From the NCBI GenBank assembly GCA_942490995.1, contig CALOBG010000036.1:78498-142497 (forward strand): 64,000 nt of DNA, in the 5' to 3' direction. Position numbers and translations under genes: made by a program. The notes beneath the pieces are model-generated. The model did not search any database. It was not told the origin of the DNA and saw nothing but the letters and a program-made list of their open reading frames with translations. The first letter of the stretch is position 1. Every line of letters begins with the position of its first letter. Positions 52,059-60,936 of this stretch are shown here, piece after piece. This stretch comes from UBA981 sp942490995. GTDB taxonomy: Bacteria > Pseudomonadota > Gammaproteobacteria > Ga0077536.

Positions 52059-52454
52059 TCAGGACTCCTGTTTCAGCTCCAGCGCTACGGAATTGATGCA
52101 ATAACGCTCTCCGCTCGGCTGCGGGCCGTCATTAAAGACATGGCCGAGGTGGGCGTCGCAGGACGCGCACACGACCTCCGTCCGGGTCATGCCATGACTG
52201 TGGTCGCTGCGCAAATGAACGTTACCGGTATCGACCGCGCGCCAGAAACTCGGCCAGCCAGAGCCGGAATCGAATTTGTGTTCGGAGCTGAACAACGGCG
52301 CATTGCAGCAAACGCAGCGATAAAGTCCTTGTTCCTTGCAGCCGTTATAAGCTCCAGAGAAAGGCGCTTCGGTGGCCTGCTGGCGACACACCGCAAATGC
52401 TTCCGGTGACAGTTCGGCGCGCCATTCGTCTTCGGATTTGATGATTTTTGTCAT
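52059..52454 (-). CDS. msrB: peptide methionine (R)-S-oxide reductase MsrB
   Basis: Repairs oxidised methionine (R form) in proteins; 131 residues. The catalytic Cys is C119 in RYCINSVAL. Zinc cysteines C47, C50, C96 and C99 form two CxxC pairs (CVCC, CASC). FDSGSGWPSFWRAV and GHVFNDGP are family signatures. There is no signal peptide, so it is cytosolic. It is divergent from the response regulator gene. A second resolving Cys is not obvious. Confidence 0.95.
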   Translation of the reverse strand: MTKIIKSEDEWRAELSPEAFAVCRQQATEAPFSGAYNGCKEQGLYRCVCCNAPLFSSEHKFDSGSGWPSFWRAVDTGNVHLRSDHSHGMTRTEVVCASCDAHLGHVFNDGPQPSGERYCINSVALELKQES

Positions 52455-52663
52455 ACACGTGCTCCAGTGTGTTGCGGTCTCATCCGGACCGCGCGGACTC
52501 GACCGTGAGCATGGCTCGGCAGCTTGCTTCGATCGTAGCGGCCCCGCGGCAATGCGCTATTATACGAACAGTCGCGCCGCCTGACAGCGGCGCCGGGCGC
52601 AAAGACCGCGTTACCACGCGATCCGCGCGCAGCCACAGCGGTAAAACAACCAGGAGATCGCAC

Positions 52664-53356
52664 GTGAGGGTCGCACTGCTTGAAGACGATGTAGATCAGG
52701 TCGCCTTATTTACCGAATGGCTCAAAGCGGCAGGCCACACCTGCGAGCATTTCAATAACGGCAAATCGTTCGTTCGGAATATCAAACACGATAGTTACGA
52801 CGCGCTCATCCTGGACTGGATGGTGCCCGACATGGACGGCTTCGAAGTGTTGCGATGGGTGCGGGAAAACTTTGAATGGCCGATTCCGATCGTGTTTGTC
52901 ACGGCCAAGGATTCCGAAGACGACATCGTCCGCGCACTCGAACAGGGCGCCGATGACTACGTGGTCAAACCGGCCAAACAGCGCGAACTCATCGCCCGCG
53001 TTACCGCTGTCGTACGTCGAGCCGCGGGCGTCGATGAGTCACAGACCACGATCGAGCAGGACCCGTTTGTGATCGATCTGGGCAATCACCAGATCCAGCG
53101 CGACGGAGAAAAAATCGAAGTCACGCAGAAAGAATACGAACTAATCGTGTTCCTGTTCCGGAATATCGGCCGGGTGTTGTCGCGTGCCCACATCCTCGAG
53201 AGCGTGTGGGGGCGTAATCCGGATATCAATACGCGCACCGTCGATACTCATGTCAGCCGCATCAGGTCAAAACTGGCGCTGGCGCCGGACACCGGCTGGA
53301 AGCTGTCGTCGATCTATCAGCACGGCTACAGACTGGAAAAAGTCGCCCTCAACTAA
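52664..53356 (+). CDS. OmpR-family response regulator (orphan)
   Basis: Two-component regulator of 230 residues. The receiver domain has the acidic pair EDD at 7-9, the phosphoacceptor D51 in LILDWMVPDMDG, and the Lys in VKPAKQRELIARV. The DNA-binding winged helix covers about 135-228: TQKEYELIVFLFRNIGRVLSR, then INTRTVDTHVSRIRSKL. The GTG at 52664 has AGGAG eight bases upstream. No histidine kinase gene is adjacent, so the signal and target genes are unknown. Alternative starts further upstream overlap msrB's promoter region and are not conserved. Confidence 0.92.
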   Translation: MRVALLEDDVDQVALFTEWLKAAGHTCEHFNNGKSFVRNIKHDSYDALILDWMVPDMDGFEVLRWVRENFEWPIPIVFVTAKDSEDDIVRALEQGADDYVVKPAKQRELIARVTAVVRRAAGVDESQTTIEQDPFVIDLGNHQIQRDGEKIEVTQKEYELIVFLFRNIGRVLSRAHILESVWGRNPDINTRTVDTHVSRIRSKLALAPDTGWKLSSIYQHGYRLEKVALN

Positions 53357-53400
53357 GGCGCTTCTGAACCAGTCATGGCCGCGCATCTTGCGATCAAAAC

Positions 53401-53454
53401 CGCTCGGCGCCGCCCGGGGGATTGGGGGAGGGAGGATCGGGCGAACGCCGAGCG
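53401..53454. other. inverted repeat enclosing a G-rich, quadruplex-capable loop
   Basis: A perfect 9-bp inverted repeat, CGCTCGGCG (53401-53409) and CGCCGAGCG (53446-53454), encloses 36 bases with G runs at 53416-53420, 53424-53428, 53430-53432 and 53439-53441. Spacers of 3, 1 and 6 bases fit a G-quadruplex on the plus strand. It lies between convergent genes (response regulator and ROK kinase) and could be a transcription end. Confidence 0.5.
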
Positions 53455-53531
53455 TGTCATGAGTATTGCTGAACAATGCTCTGACTCGCTTTCAGTCTAG
53501 TGGCGGTGCGAGTGAACCGTTGTGATAGCAG

Positions 53532-54458
53532 TCACACATCGATAGCGTCACCCACCTGCCATAATCGCGCGGCGCCAAACACGCCACTGCTATCGCCGAA
53601 ACGCGCACGTACGACACGTGTACTCAAGGTATCGGAAAAGGCTCGCGTAGCGAGGTAGGCTGCGGTCGCCGCGCACAGCCCCGCCAGTTGCGAAACCCCG
53701 CCACCAAGCACGATCACTGCCGGATCAAAAATATTGACAACGGTGGTCAGGCACGCGCCAAGCTGATCCGCGTAGGCAGTGAGGGTCGCGCCGGCGATGG
53801 CATTGCCGCCAGCGGCCGCGCGAACGACGTCTTCGACCGACCTCGCGCGGTGACCGCCGCGCTCGACAAAGCTGCGTAGCAGGCCGGGACCGCTGAGGAA
53901 CGTTTCTACGCAATTGTCGTTACCACAGTAGCAGCGCCGCGCCGCAGCTGATGTGACGCGCCACGGCACCGGGTTGTGGCCCCATTCTCCGGCGATGGCA
54001 TTGGCCCCGACCACCAGGCCGTTGTTGACGAAAAGACTGCCGCCGGTGCCGGTACCGAGGATGACGCCGAAGGCCGAACTACAGCCATCCGCCGCGCCGC
54101 CGTGAACTTCGGACAACAGCAGACAGTTGGCATCGTTTTCGATGCGCACCGGGCGCGCCAGCGCGATGCGCAGGTCGGCCTCGAACGGCTGTCCGATCAG
54201 AGCCACCGTATTGGCGTTTTTTACCAGTCCGGTAGCCGGCGAAATTATCCCCGGCATGCCGAGCCCGACCGGGCAGGCGCCGGTCACGGCTTCCAGCGAG
54301 CGTACCAGCCCGGCAATTGCCGCACAGATGCTGTGGTAATCCTCAGCAGGGGTGGCAATGCGCTGCCGCGCAAGGATCGAACCGTCAGCCGCAAGCGCGA
54401 TGCCTTCGATCTTGGTGCCGCCAAGGTCGATGCCAATGCGACAGTTCACCGTGGCCAT
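53532..54458 (-). CDS. ROK family sugar kinase (fructokinase/N-acetylhexosamine kinase type)
   Basis: Sugar kinase of 308 residues. The ATP-binding motif is GIDLGGTKIEGIAL, then GMPGIISPATGLVKNAN, IENDANCLLLSE with the catalytic Asp, and GVILGTGTGGSLFVN. The ROK zinc motif is CYCGNDNCVETFLSGPG, with the preceding His in GEWGHNPVP. These are like NagK/Mak proteins, which phosphorylate N-acetylglucosamine or fructose; the substrate cannot be fixed from sequence. It is divergent from ispG by about 47 bases, and no sugar operon adjoins. Confidence 0.88.
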   Translation of the reverse strand: MATVNCRIGIDLGGTKIEGIALAADGSILARQRIATPAEDYHSICAAIAGLVRSLEAVTGACPVGLGMPGIISPATGLVKNANTVALIGQPFEADLRIALARPVRIENDANCLLLSEVHGGAADGCSSAFGVILGTGTGGSLFVNNGLVVGANAIAGEWGHNPVPWRVTSAAARRCYCGNDNCVETFLSGPGLLRSFVERGGHRARSVEDVVRAAAGGNAIAGATLTAYADQLGACLTTVVNIFDPAVIVLGGGVSQLAGLCAATAAYLATRAFSDTLSTRVVRARFGDSSGVFGAARLWQVGDAIDV

Positions 54459-54505
54459 CGTTTTGCCGCGGGATCGCCCAGTGCGGTAGAATTGCCCTGT
54501 CGTTT

Positions 54506-55804
54506 ATGCATTTCGACCTCCCCTCCAACAGGCAGACCATGGATACAGATTTCGGTTACAGGCGGCGCAGTTCGGTCGGCGTACGCATCGGTGATATTAC
54601 CGTCGGCGGCGACGCGCCGGTGGTGGTGCAATCAATGACCAACACGGATACCGCGGACCCGGTCGCAACCGCCAAACAGGTCCAGGCGCTCGCCGCCGCC
54701 GGCTCGGAACTCGTACGCATCACGGTCGACACCGAAAACGCGGCGCGTGCGGTGCCGCGCATTCGTGAATTACTCGATGCTACGGGTTGTCGGGTTCCCC
54801 TGATCGGCGACTTCCACTACAACGGCCATACCTTGCTGGAAAAGTACCCGGAATGTGCGCAAGCGCTGGCCAAATACCGTATCAATCCCGGCAACGTCGG
54901 TTTCGGGCGCAAGAAAGACGCCCAGTTCGCGACCATGATCGAGACCGCCATCGCGCGCGACAAACCGGTTCGGATCGGGGTCAATTGGGGCAGCCTCGAC
55001 CCGGCCCTGGTGGCCAGGATGATGGACGACAACGCGGCCCTGGCACAGCCGAAATCGGCCAAGATCGTAACCCGCGACGCGCTCATCTTCTCGGCCCTCA
55101 ACAGCGCGGCCAAAGCGGAGGAAATCGGCCTCGCGCGTGATCGCATTGTGCTGTCGTGCAAAGTCAGCGACGTGCAGGACCTGATTGCGGTGTATACGCA
55201 GCTGGCCGGCCAGTGTGACTATGCGCTGCACCTCGGGCTGACCGAAGCGGGCATCGGTTCGAAAGGTATCGTCGCCTCGACGGCGGCGATGAGTATCCTG
55301 CTGCAGGCCGGGATCGGTGACACCATTCGCGTGTCCTTAACGCCCGAACCGGGCGGCGATCGAACCCGCGAAGTGATCGTTGCGCAGGAACTGCTGCAAA
55401 CCATGGGCCTGCGTTCTTTCACGCCACTGGTCACCGCCTGCCCGGGCTGCGGACGCACGACGAGCACGGTATTTCAGTCGCTGGCCGGCGATATCCAGGC
55501 CTACGTGCGTACCCAGATGCCGGCCTGGCGCGAGCGCTATCCCGGCGTCGAGGATATGAGTCTCGCGGTCATGGGTTGCGTGGTCAATGGACCGGGCGAA
55601 AGCAAGCACGCCAATATCGGCATCAGCCTGCCCGGGACCGGCGAGGCGCCGGCCGCGCCGGTCTTTGTCGACGGCAAAAAGACCGTCACCCTGCGTGGCG
55701 AACACATCGCGCGCGAATTCAAGCAAATCCTCGATGACTACGTGCACAGCCATTATGGTGCGGATGCCGCGCGCGGCCAGCAGGAGGAAACACCTGCCGC
55801 CTGA
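54506..55804 (+). CDS. ispG: 4-hydroxy-3-methylbut-2-enyl-diphosphate synthase IspG
   Basis: Iron-sulfur enzyme of the MEP pathway, seven steps past Dxs, providing precursors for quinones and hopanoids; 432 residues. The TIM-barrel start is RRRSSVGVRIGDITVGGDAPVVVQSMTNTDT. The cluster cysteines are in VTACPGCGRTTS and VMGCVVNGPGE. The Glu in SLAVMGC to NGPGESKHANIGIS is typical. The ATG at 54506 and the ATG at 54539 are both possible; the second has AGG seven bases upstream. It is followed 42 bases later by the unknown membrane protein. Confidence 0.95.
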   Translation: MHFDLPSNRQTMDTDFGYRRRSSVGVRIGDITVGGDAPVVVQSMTNTDTADPVATAKQVQALAAAGSELVRITVDTENAARAVPRIRELLDATGCRVPLIGDFHYNGHTLLEKYPECAQALAKYRINPGNVGFGRKKDAQFATMIETAIARDKPVRIGVNWGSLDPALVARMMDDNAALAQPKSAKIVTRDALIFSALNSAAKAEEIGLARDRIVLSCKVSDVQDLIAVYTQLAGQCDYALHLGLTEAGIGSKGIVASTAAMSILLQAGIGDTIRVSLTPEPGGDRTREVIVAQELLQTMGLRSFTPLVTACPGCGRTTSTVFQSLAGDIQAYVRTQMPAWRERYPGVEDMSLAVMGCVVNGPGESKHANIGISLPGTGEAPAAPVFVDGKKTVTLRGEHIAREFKQILDDYVHSHYGADAARGQQEETPAA

Positions 55805-55846
55805 ACAGCGGCCGCGCCCAGCAGCGCGTGCCGCCGGAAGCTGGAC

Positions 55847-56383
55847 GTGAAACAGCAGCATCCCGCTTCACTGTTACTGGCGACGCTGACCGTAGTCAGG
55901 GCTTTCGCCCGCCTGTGTGCGCTGCGGATCGGTCCGCAGGACATTCCGCGCTCAAGCGCACTGCTGCTCCTCACCACGCTCGTCAACCTCTCGCTCAGCA
56001 CCCTCATCAATCGCATCCAGCTCGACTTCGGCTCGGCGCTGCTGGTGGCAGTACTGGAGATGAGCGTGCTGCTCGGACTGACCAGCGCGTTGCTGTTTTA
56101 CGTCTCGCACACGGCGCGCGCGGTGCAGACTTTGACCGCGCTGATGGGCAGTGGCGCCGTGGTCGGTGCGGTTGTTTACCTGATCCTCACGTTAGTGCCG
56201 CAGTTGCCCGAAATACTGCGCCTGGCGATCTTCGCCTGGAACCTGATCATCATGGCGCATATCCTGCGCCACGCACTGGCCGTGCACTTCGCCATCGGCT
56301 TCCTGATCGCACTGGGCTATGCTCTGTTTCTTATCCAGCTGATCGTGTTCATCGGCCGTACGCTCGGCGCCGGCGCAGCCTGA
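55847..56383 (+). CDS. membrane protein of unknown function
   Basis: Protein of 178 residues with about five hydrophobic helices: SALLLLTTLVNLSLSTL, ALLVAVLEMSVLLGLTSALLFYV, TALMGSGAVVGAVVYLILTLV, LAIFAWNLIIMAHILRHAL and FLIALGYALFLIQLIVFIG. The 30-residue N terminus is basic and soluble. I do not recognise the family; there are no catalytic motifs. It lies between ispG and mpl, same strand, 51 bases before mpl. Confidence 0.75.
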   Translation: MKQQHPASLLLATLTVVRAFARLCALRIGPQDIPRSSALLLLTTLVNLSLSTLINRIQLDFGSALLVAVLEMSVLLGLTSALLFYVSHTARAVQTLTALMGSGAVVGAVVYLILTLVPQLPEILRLAIFAWNLIIMAHILRHALAVHFAIGFLIALGYALFLIQLIVFIGRTLGAGAA

Positions 56384-56434
56384 GCGCTTCCCGGCGCCGC
56401 TGAAGGGTTGCGGATTTACCAGACAGGACACCAG

Positions 56435-57793
56435 ATGCACGTTCACGTTCTTGGTATCGGCGGTACGTTCATGGCCGGCATGGCTCGTCTCGCGGTCGAA
56501 CTTGGCCATCACGTGACGGGTTCCGATGGTGCGCTTTACCCGCCCATGAGTACCCAGTTGGAAACGCTCGGCATCGCGGTCAGCGAGGGCTATGACCCGG
56601 CCTGTCTTGATCCGCGTCCGGACCTGGTCGTGATCGGCAATGCGCTGTCGCGCGGCAACCCCGCCGTCGAGTACGTGTTGGATCACGAGTTGCCGTATCT
56701 GTCCGGCCCTGAGTGGCTGGAACGCCACGTCCTGCCGGGACGCCATGTCATCGCCATCGCCGGTACCCATGGCAAAACCAGCGTCTCGAGTCTCGTGGCC
56801 TGGATGCTCGATGCCGCCGGGCTCGATCCCGGCTTCCTGGTCGGCGGCGTGCTGGAGAATTTCGGTCGTTCGGCGCGACTTGGCAGCGGCCGGCATTTTG
56901 TTATCGAGGCCGACGAATACGACACCGCGTTTTTCGACAAACGCTCGAAATTCGTGCACTACCACCCGCGCACACTGGTTATCAATAATCTCGAATTCGA
57001 TCACGCCGATATCTTTCCCGACCTGGCGGCAATCCAGCGCCAGTTTCATCATCTGGTCCGAACCATGCCGTCCGCTGCGCGTATCATTCGGCCCGCGCCG
57101 GCGCCCGACATCGACACCCTCCTTGCCCTTGGCTGCTGGTCCGAGGTCGTGTCGTTCGGCACCGATATGGCCAGCGACTGGCGATTCTCCTGGCAGGACG
57201 GCGTCGAGCGCCGCATCACCCTGGTCGCTCCGGATCGACGTGCATACACCGCCCGTACACCACTGCTCGGTGAACACAACGCCTGGAACGTCAGCGCCGC
57301 GGTGTGCGCGCTCGACCACGCCGGCGTCGGCGTCGAGACCGCGCTGGCCGCGCTCGACACCTTCGCCAATGTCCGGCGTCGTCTGGAATTGCGTGGCGAA
57401 CAAGGCGGCATCCAGGTGTTTGACGATTTCGCCCACCACCCGACCGCTATCGCCGCGACCATCGCCGCGTTACGCGGCAGCGTCGGCGCGGCGCGCATCA
57501 TTGCGTTGCTGGAACCGCGTTCGAATACCATGGTCATGGGCGTTCACCAGCACAGCCTCGCGACCGCGCTGGAAGGTGCCGATCGGGTTGCGATCCTGGT
57601 ACCAAAGGCGCTGCCGTGGGATATTGGCGCGGTCATGGCCGGCAATGATCGCATCGCACTATTCAGGGACGCCGAAGCGCTGGTCGAGTATGTCGCCGCG
57701 CTGGCCCGGCCCGGTGATCACATCCTGGCGATGAGTAACGGTGCGTTTGCCGGCATCCACGACCGCATCCTGCAGCGGCTGGCCGCACCATGA
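56435..57793 (+). CDS. mpl: UDP-N-acetylmuramate:tripeptide ligase Mpl
   Basis: Recycles cell-wall tripeptide by joining it to UDP-MurNAc; 452 residues. The N-terminal MHVHVLGIGGTFMAGMARLA binds the nucleotide, IAIAGTHGKTSVSSLV is the ATP loop, FVIEADEYDTAFFDKRSKFVHY and NNLEFDHADIF are typical of Mpl rather than MurC, and DDFAHHPTAI is in the C-terminal ligase domain. The ATG at 56435 has AGGA seven bases upstream. Its stop overlaps the start of the next gene (ATGA). Confidence 0.95.
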   Translation: MHVHVLGIGGTFMAGMARLAVELGHHVTGSDGALYPPMSTQLETLGIAVSEGYDPACLDPRPDLVVIGNALSRGNPAVEYVLDHELPYLSGPEWLERHVLPGRHVIAIAGTHGKTSVSSLVAWMLDAAGLDPGFLVGGVLENFGRSARLGSGRHFVIEADEYDTAFFDKRSKFVHYHPRTLVINNLEFDHADIFPDLAAIQRQFHHLVRTMPSAARIIRPAPAPDIDTLLALGCWSEVVSFGTDMASDWRFSWQDGVERRITLVAPDRRAYTARTPLLGEHNAWNVSAAVCALDHAGVGVETALAALDTFANVRRRLELRGEQGGIQVFDDFAHHPTAIAATIAALRGSVGAARIIALLEPRSNTMVMGVHQHSLATALEGADRVAILVPKALPWDIGAVMAGNDRIALFRDAEALVEYVAALARPGDHILAMSNGAFAGIHDRILQRLAAP

Positions 57794-58416
57794 ACGGTGG
57801 TCCGACAGACGATGCATCACAGTTGGTACCCATTTTTCCGCTCGGTACCGTGCTCTTCCCTGGTGGTCAGCTGCCGCTGCGCATATTCGAAGCGCGCTAT
57901 GTGGATATGGTCGGCAACTGCATGCGCAACGCCAGTCCTTTCGGCGTGGTGCCGATCAGCGACGGCTCGGAAGTCGGTCGTGACGCCCGATTCCACAACA
58001 GCGGTACGCTCGCGCGCATCGACAACTTTGACCAGGGCGACGATGGCCTGCTGCACATCCTGGCGCGCGGGCACGAACGCTTCGAGCTTGCGAGCCATGA
58101 AATGCGCGGCGACGGCCTGGTACTGGGTACCATCACCGTGTACGGCGAAGGCGACGAGGAACCGCGCCCGGAGTTTGCCCACCTCGGCGATCTGCTGCGG
58201 GAGATCTACGCTTCCCATCCCGAACTGAGCGTCCCGCAACCCTGGCACCTGGATCGCGCGTCCTGGATCGCCTACCGCCTCGCTGAACTGCTGCCGCTGA
58301 GTATCGAGGCACGCCTCGAGATCCTGAATCTCGCGGCCTCGCAGAACAAACTGGCGCGCGTCTCGGCGTATATCGAGGCGCACAACAAGCCTGAACCCGG
58401 CGCGGCCAGGCACTGA
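57790..58416 (+). CDS. LON substrate-binding (N-terminal) domain protein
   Basis: Protein of 208 residues made of a LON N-terminal (LAN) domain without protease or ATPase parts. Visible are LVPIFPLGTVLFPGGQLPLRIFEARYVDM at the start, FGVVPISDGSEVG, and a C-terminal helical part with LAELLPLSIEARLEILNL. Such proteins are common in proteobacteria; role unknown, possibly peptide or protein binding. It overlaps mpl by four bases. Confidence 0.9.
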   Translation: MNGGPTDDASQLVPIFPLGTVLFPGGQLPLRIFEARYVDMVGNCMRNASPFGVVPISDGSEVGRDARFHNSGTLARIDNFDQGDDGLLHILARGHERFELASHEMRGDGLVLGTITVYGEGDEEPRPEFAHLGDLLREIYASHPELSVPQPWHLDRASWIAYRLAELLPLSIEARLEILNLAASQNKLARVSAYIEAHNKPEPGAARH

Positions 58417-58515
58417 ATTGGCGTGCTCCGGCATCCGCGCAAACGCGTGTTGATGCGCCCGCGAAACTGTGCGACTTTTACCGCTACGCTGGTTACCGAA
58501 CGCTTCAAGGCGTCA

Positions 58516-60795
58516 ATGATAAAAAATAAAATCAAGCACTTGCTGGGGCCTGCGGCAGGTGCGGCAGCGCTTCTCGCGGGGGTGCTGCTGAGTTCGGCCG
58601 TGCTCGCTCCGGCGCACGCCGCCGGGCTCAGAAATCAGGACAGCAATTATGAGTGGCGGCTGTGCCCGGCCGGCCGGCTGCTGCCGATCCGCCCGGGATA
58701 TACCGAGGCCGCTACCGATTCAGACAACACCGAAATCCGCGCCGACAGCTCGCGGTTACTGAAAGACGGGCTCAATCAGTTCACCGGCGACGTCGAGGTG
58801 ATCCGCGGCGACAACGCCCTGCGCGCGGAAGTCGTCAACTACGACGAAAACACCGGCATCTTCACCGCCGAAGGTCGCACCCACATCTGGAACAGCGGTC
58901 TGATGTGGATGGGCGAGAGCGCGGTCTACGACCTCAATTCGGAGGTTTCCTCACTGTACGAAGGGCGTTACGCCCTGCTCGGCGGTCGCGGCCAGGGCTA
59001 TGCCACGCATATCGAAAACGATCGCCAGGCCGACGTCACCATCCTCGAGGACGTCGAGTACTCGACCTGTCCGCTGTCCGACGAAGCGTGGCGGGTATCC
59101 GCGGCAAGAATCAAGCTCGATTACAACAGCGATCGCGGCTCGGCGACCCATGCCATTCTGCGCGTGCGTAATATTCCGGTGTTCTACTTTCCTTACGTCA
59201 ATTTCCCGATCAGCGACAAACGCAAATCCGGTTTTCTGGCACCCTCGTTCGGCACCACCAACGATTCCGGGTTCGACGTCCAGATACCCTACTACTGGAA
59301 TATCGCGCCGAACTACGATGCCACGCTGACGCCCCAGATACTCACCGATCGCGGTGGCATGATGGGCGGCGAGTTCCGCTACATGGAGCAGACTTACTTC
59401 GGCACGGCGACCGGCGAATATCTGCCCAGCGACAACCTGCGAGATGGTCAGGACCGCTCGTCGTTTTCTGCCGAGCACACCCAATACTTTGATGGCTACC
59501 GTGGGCTCCTCGACGTGGTGTTCAACAACGTTTCAGACGAAGAATATTTCGAAGACTTCGGCGGCAATATCGCCGCGACCAGTCAACGCTTTCTGGACCG
59601 CCGCATCACCTACCGCCATCAGCTTCAGCGCACCCTCATGGGCGCGCATGTGCAGTCCTATCAGACAGTCGATGATTCACTGCCGCCGGGCGTCGGTCCG
59701 TATCGAATTTTGCCATCGGTGTACGTGCTTCACAGCTTTGCGCCGCGCGGCCCGCTGGAGCCTTCAATATTCGCGGATACGACCTATTTTAGGAAGGATA
59801 CGGTCGTTAGCGGCACGCGGTCGAACGTCGAACCTTCGCTCACCTACGTTTACAAAAAGCCCTACTTGGATATCCGCCCGCAGCTGAGTGTGAAACACAC
59901 TCAGTATTTTCTGGATGATCCGAATCGGGTCTTCGACGACAATGAATCGCGCAGCATTCCAACCTTAAGCATCGACGCGAAACTTTTCGCCGAACGCAGT
60001 TTCTCGCTACTTGGAAAGAATCATCTACAGACCTTCGAACCGCGATTGTTCTACCTGCTGACCCCAAAAATCGGGCAGGAGAACCTGCCGGTATTCGATA
60101 CGGGCGAGTATTTCGTTTCATTTCAATCGATATTCTTACGCAATCGCTTTGCCGGCGGCGATCGAGTTGGCGACGCCAACCAGATCAGTGCTGGGGTCAC
60201 GTCGCGCGTCCTCGATACGGATCACGGACGCGAACTGTTTCATATCAGCTTCGGCCAGATTTATTTTTTCCGTGATCGTGAAGTTACCCTGCCGGGCGTC
60301 TTTACGAGCGAGGACAACCAGTCAGAGATCATCGCCGAGGCCTCGGCCAGTCTCGGCGACGACTGGAATATTCGCGGCACCTTGCAGTGGGACCCCAACG
60401 AACCTCAGACGGAAAAATCGGCGATTGCCCTGCGCTATCACCCTAACCTCGAAACGGTGGTTAACATGAGCTATCGCTTCCGGCGTGCGGTAACCGATAT
60501 CGAGCAAACAGATCTTTCGTTTCGTATTCCGGTACTTGAGAACGTCGCGCTGATCGGGCGCTGGAACTACTCGCTACCTGGCAAACGTACTCTCGAAGCG
60601 GTTGGCGGTCTCGAATACGAAAGCTGCTGTTGGGGCACGCGCCTGGTCGCCCGGCGTTTTCTGCGCAATGCCGATGGCGCCTTCGATACCGGCATCTTTG
60701 TCGAGTTTCATCTGCGCGGACTGGGTGGCTTCGGACAGAAGTCCGGCACTCTGTTGCAGCGCGGTATTCCCGGCTACGAGGACCCGTTCAATTAG
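58516..60795 (+). CDS. lptD: LPS-assembly outer-membrane protein LptD
   Basis: Beta-barrel that inserts lipopolysaccharide into the outer leaflet; 759 residues. A signal peptide of about 36 residues (LLAGVLLSSAVLAPAHAAG) precedes the periplasmic OstA domain (NQFTGDVEVIRGDNALRAEVV) and a large barrel. Cysteines C50, C185 and the pair C704-C705 (ESCCWGTRL) match the four that form the two interlocking disulfides. The ATG at 58516 has AAGG six bases upstream. Start of the conserved lptD-surA-pdxA-rsmA block. Confidence 0.95.
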   Translation: MIKNKIKHLLGPAAGAAALLAGVLLSSAVLAPAHAAGLRNQDSNYEWRLCPAGRLLPIRPGYTEAATDSDNTEIRADSSRLLKDGLNQFTGDVEVIRGDNALRAEVVNYDENTGIFTAEGRTHIWNSGLMWMGESAVYDLNSEVSSLYEGRYALLGGRGQGYATHIENDRQADVTILEDVEYSTCPLSDEAWRVSAARIKLDYNSDRGSATHAILRVRNIPVFYFPYVNFPISDKRKSGFLAPSFGTTNDSGFDVQIPYYWNIAPNYDATLTPQILTDRGGMMGGEFRYMEQTYFGTATGEYLPSDNLRDGQDRSSFSAEHTQYFDGYRGLLDVVFNNVSDEEYFEDFGGNIAATSQRFLDRRITYRHQLQRTLMGAHVQSYQTVDDSLPPGVGPYRILPSVYVLHSFAPRGPLEPSIFADTTYFRKDTVVSGTRSNVEPSLTYVYKKPYLDIRPQLSVKHTQYFLDDPNRVFDDNESRSIPTLSIDAKLFAERSFSLLGKNHLQTFEPRLFYLLTPKIGQENLPVFDTGEYFVSFQSIFLRNRFAGGDRVGDANQISAGVTSRVLDTDHGRELFHISFGQIYFFRDREVTLPGVFTSEDNQSEIIAEASASLGDDWNIRGTLQWDPNEPQTEKSAIALRYHPNLETVVNMSYRFRRAVTDIEQTDLSFRIPVLENVALIGRWNYSLPGKRTLEAVGGLEYESCCWGTRLVARRFLRNADGAFDTGIFVEFHLRGLGGFGQKSGTLLQRGIPGYEDPFN

Positions 60796-60803
60796 GGTCA
60801 TTG

Positions 60804-60839
60804 CCGGTGCCTGCGCGCACCCGGTATTCTCCAATTTTT
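60804..60839 (+). terminator. probable intrinsic terminator after lptD
   Basis: An imperfect stem CCGGTGC / GCACCCGG with one bulged base and loop CTGCGC (60804-60824) is followed eleven bases later by TTTTT at 60835-60839. It starts nine bases after the lptD stop. Confidence 0.4.
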
Positions 60840-60856
60840 CTCCGATCGGTTACAAT
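60827..60856 (+). promoter_or_regulatory. candidate surA promoter
   Basis: TACAAT at 60851-60856 is a good -10 box; TTCTCC at 60827-60832 with an 18-base spacer is a weak -35. It lies about 80 bases upstream of the surA ATG and would let surA-pdxA-rsmA be transcribed apart from lptD. Confidence 0.35.
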
Positions 60857-60936
60857 CGCCGGTGCTTTCCGACACCTCGGCGGCGACCCATTACGGAGCG
60901 CGGCGGGATTCTTCGGCAAGCCCGGTACTTAGGCTT

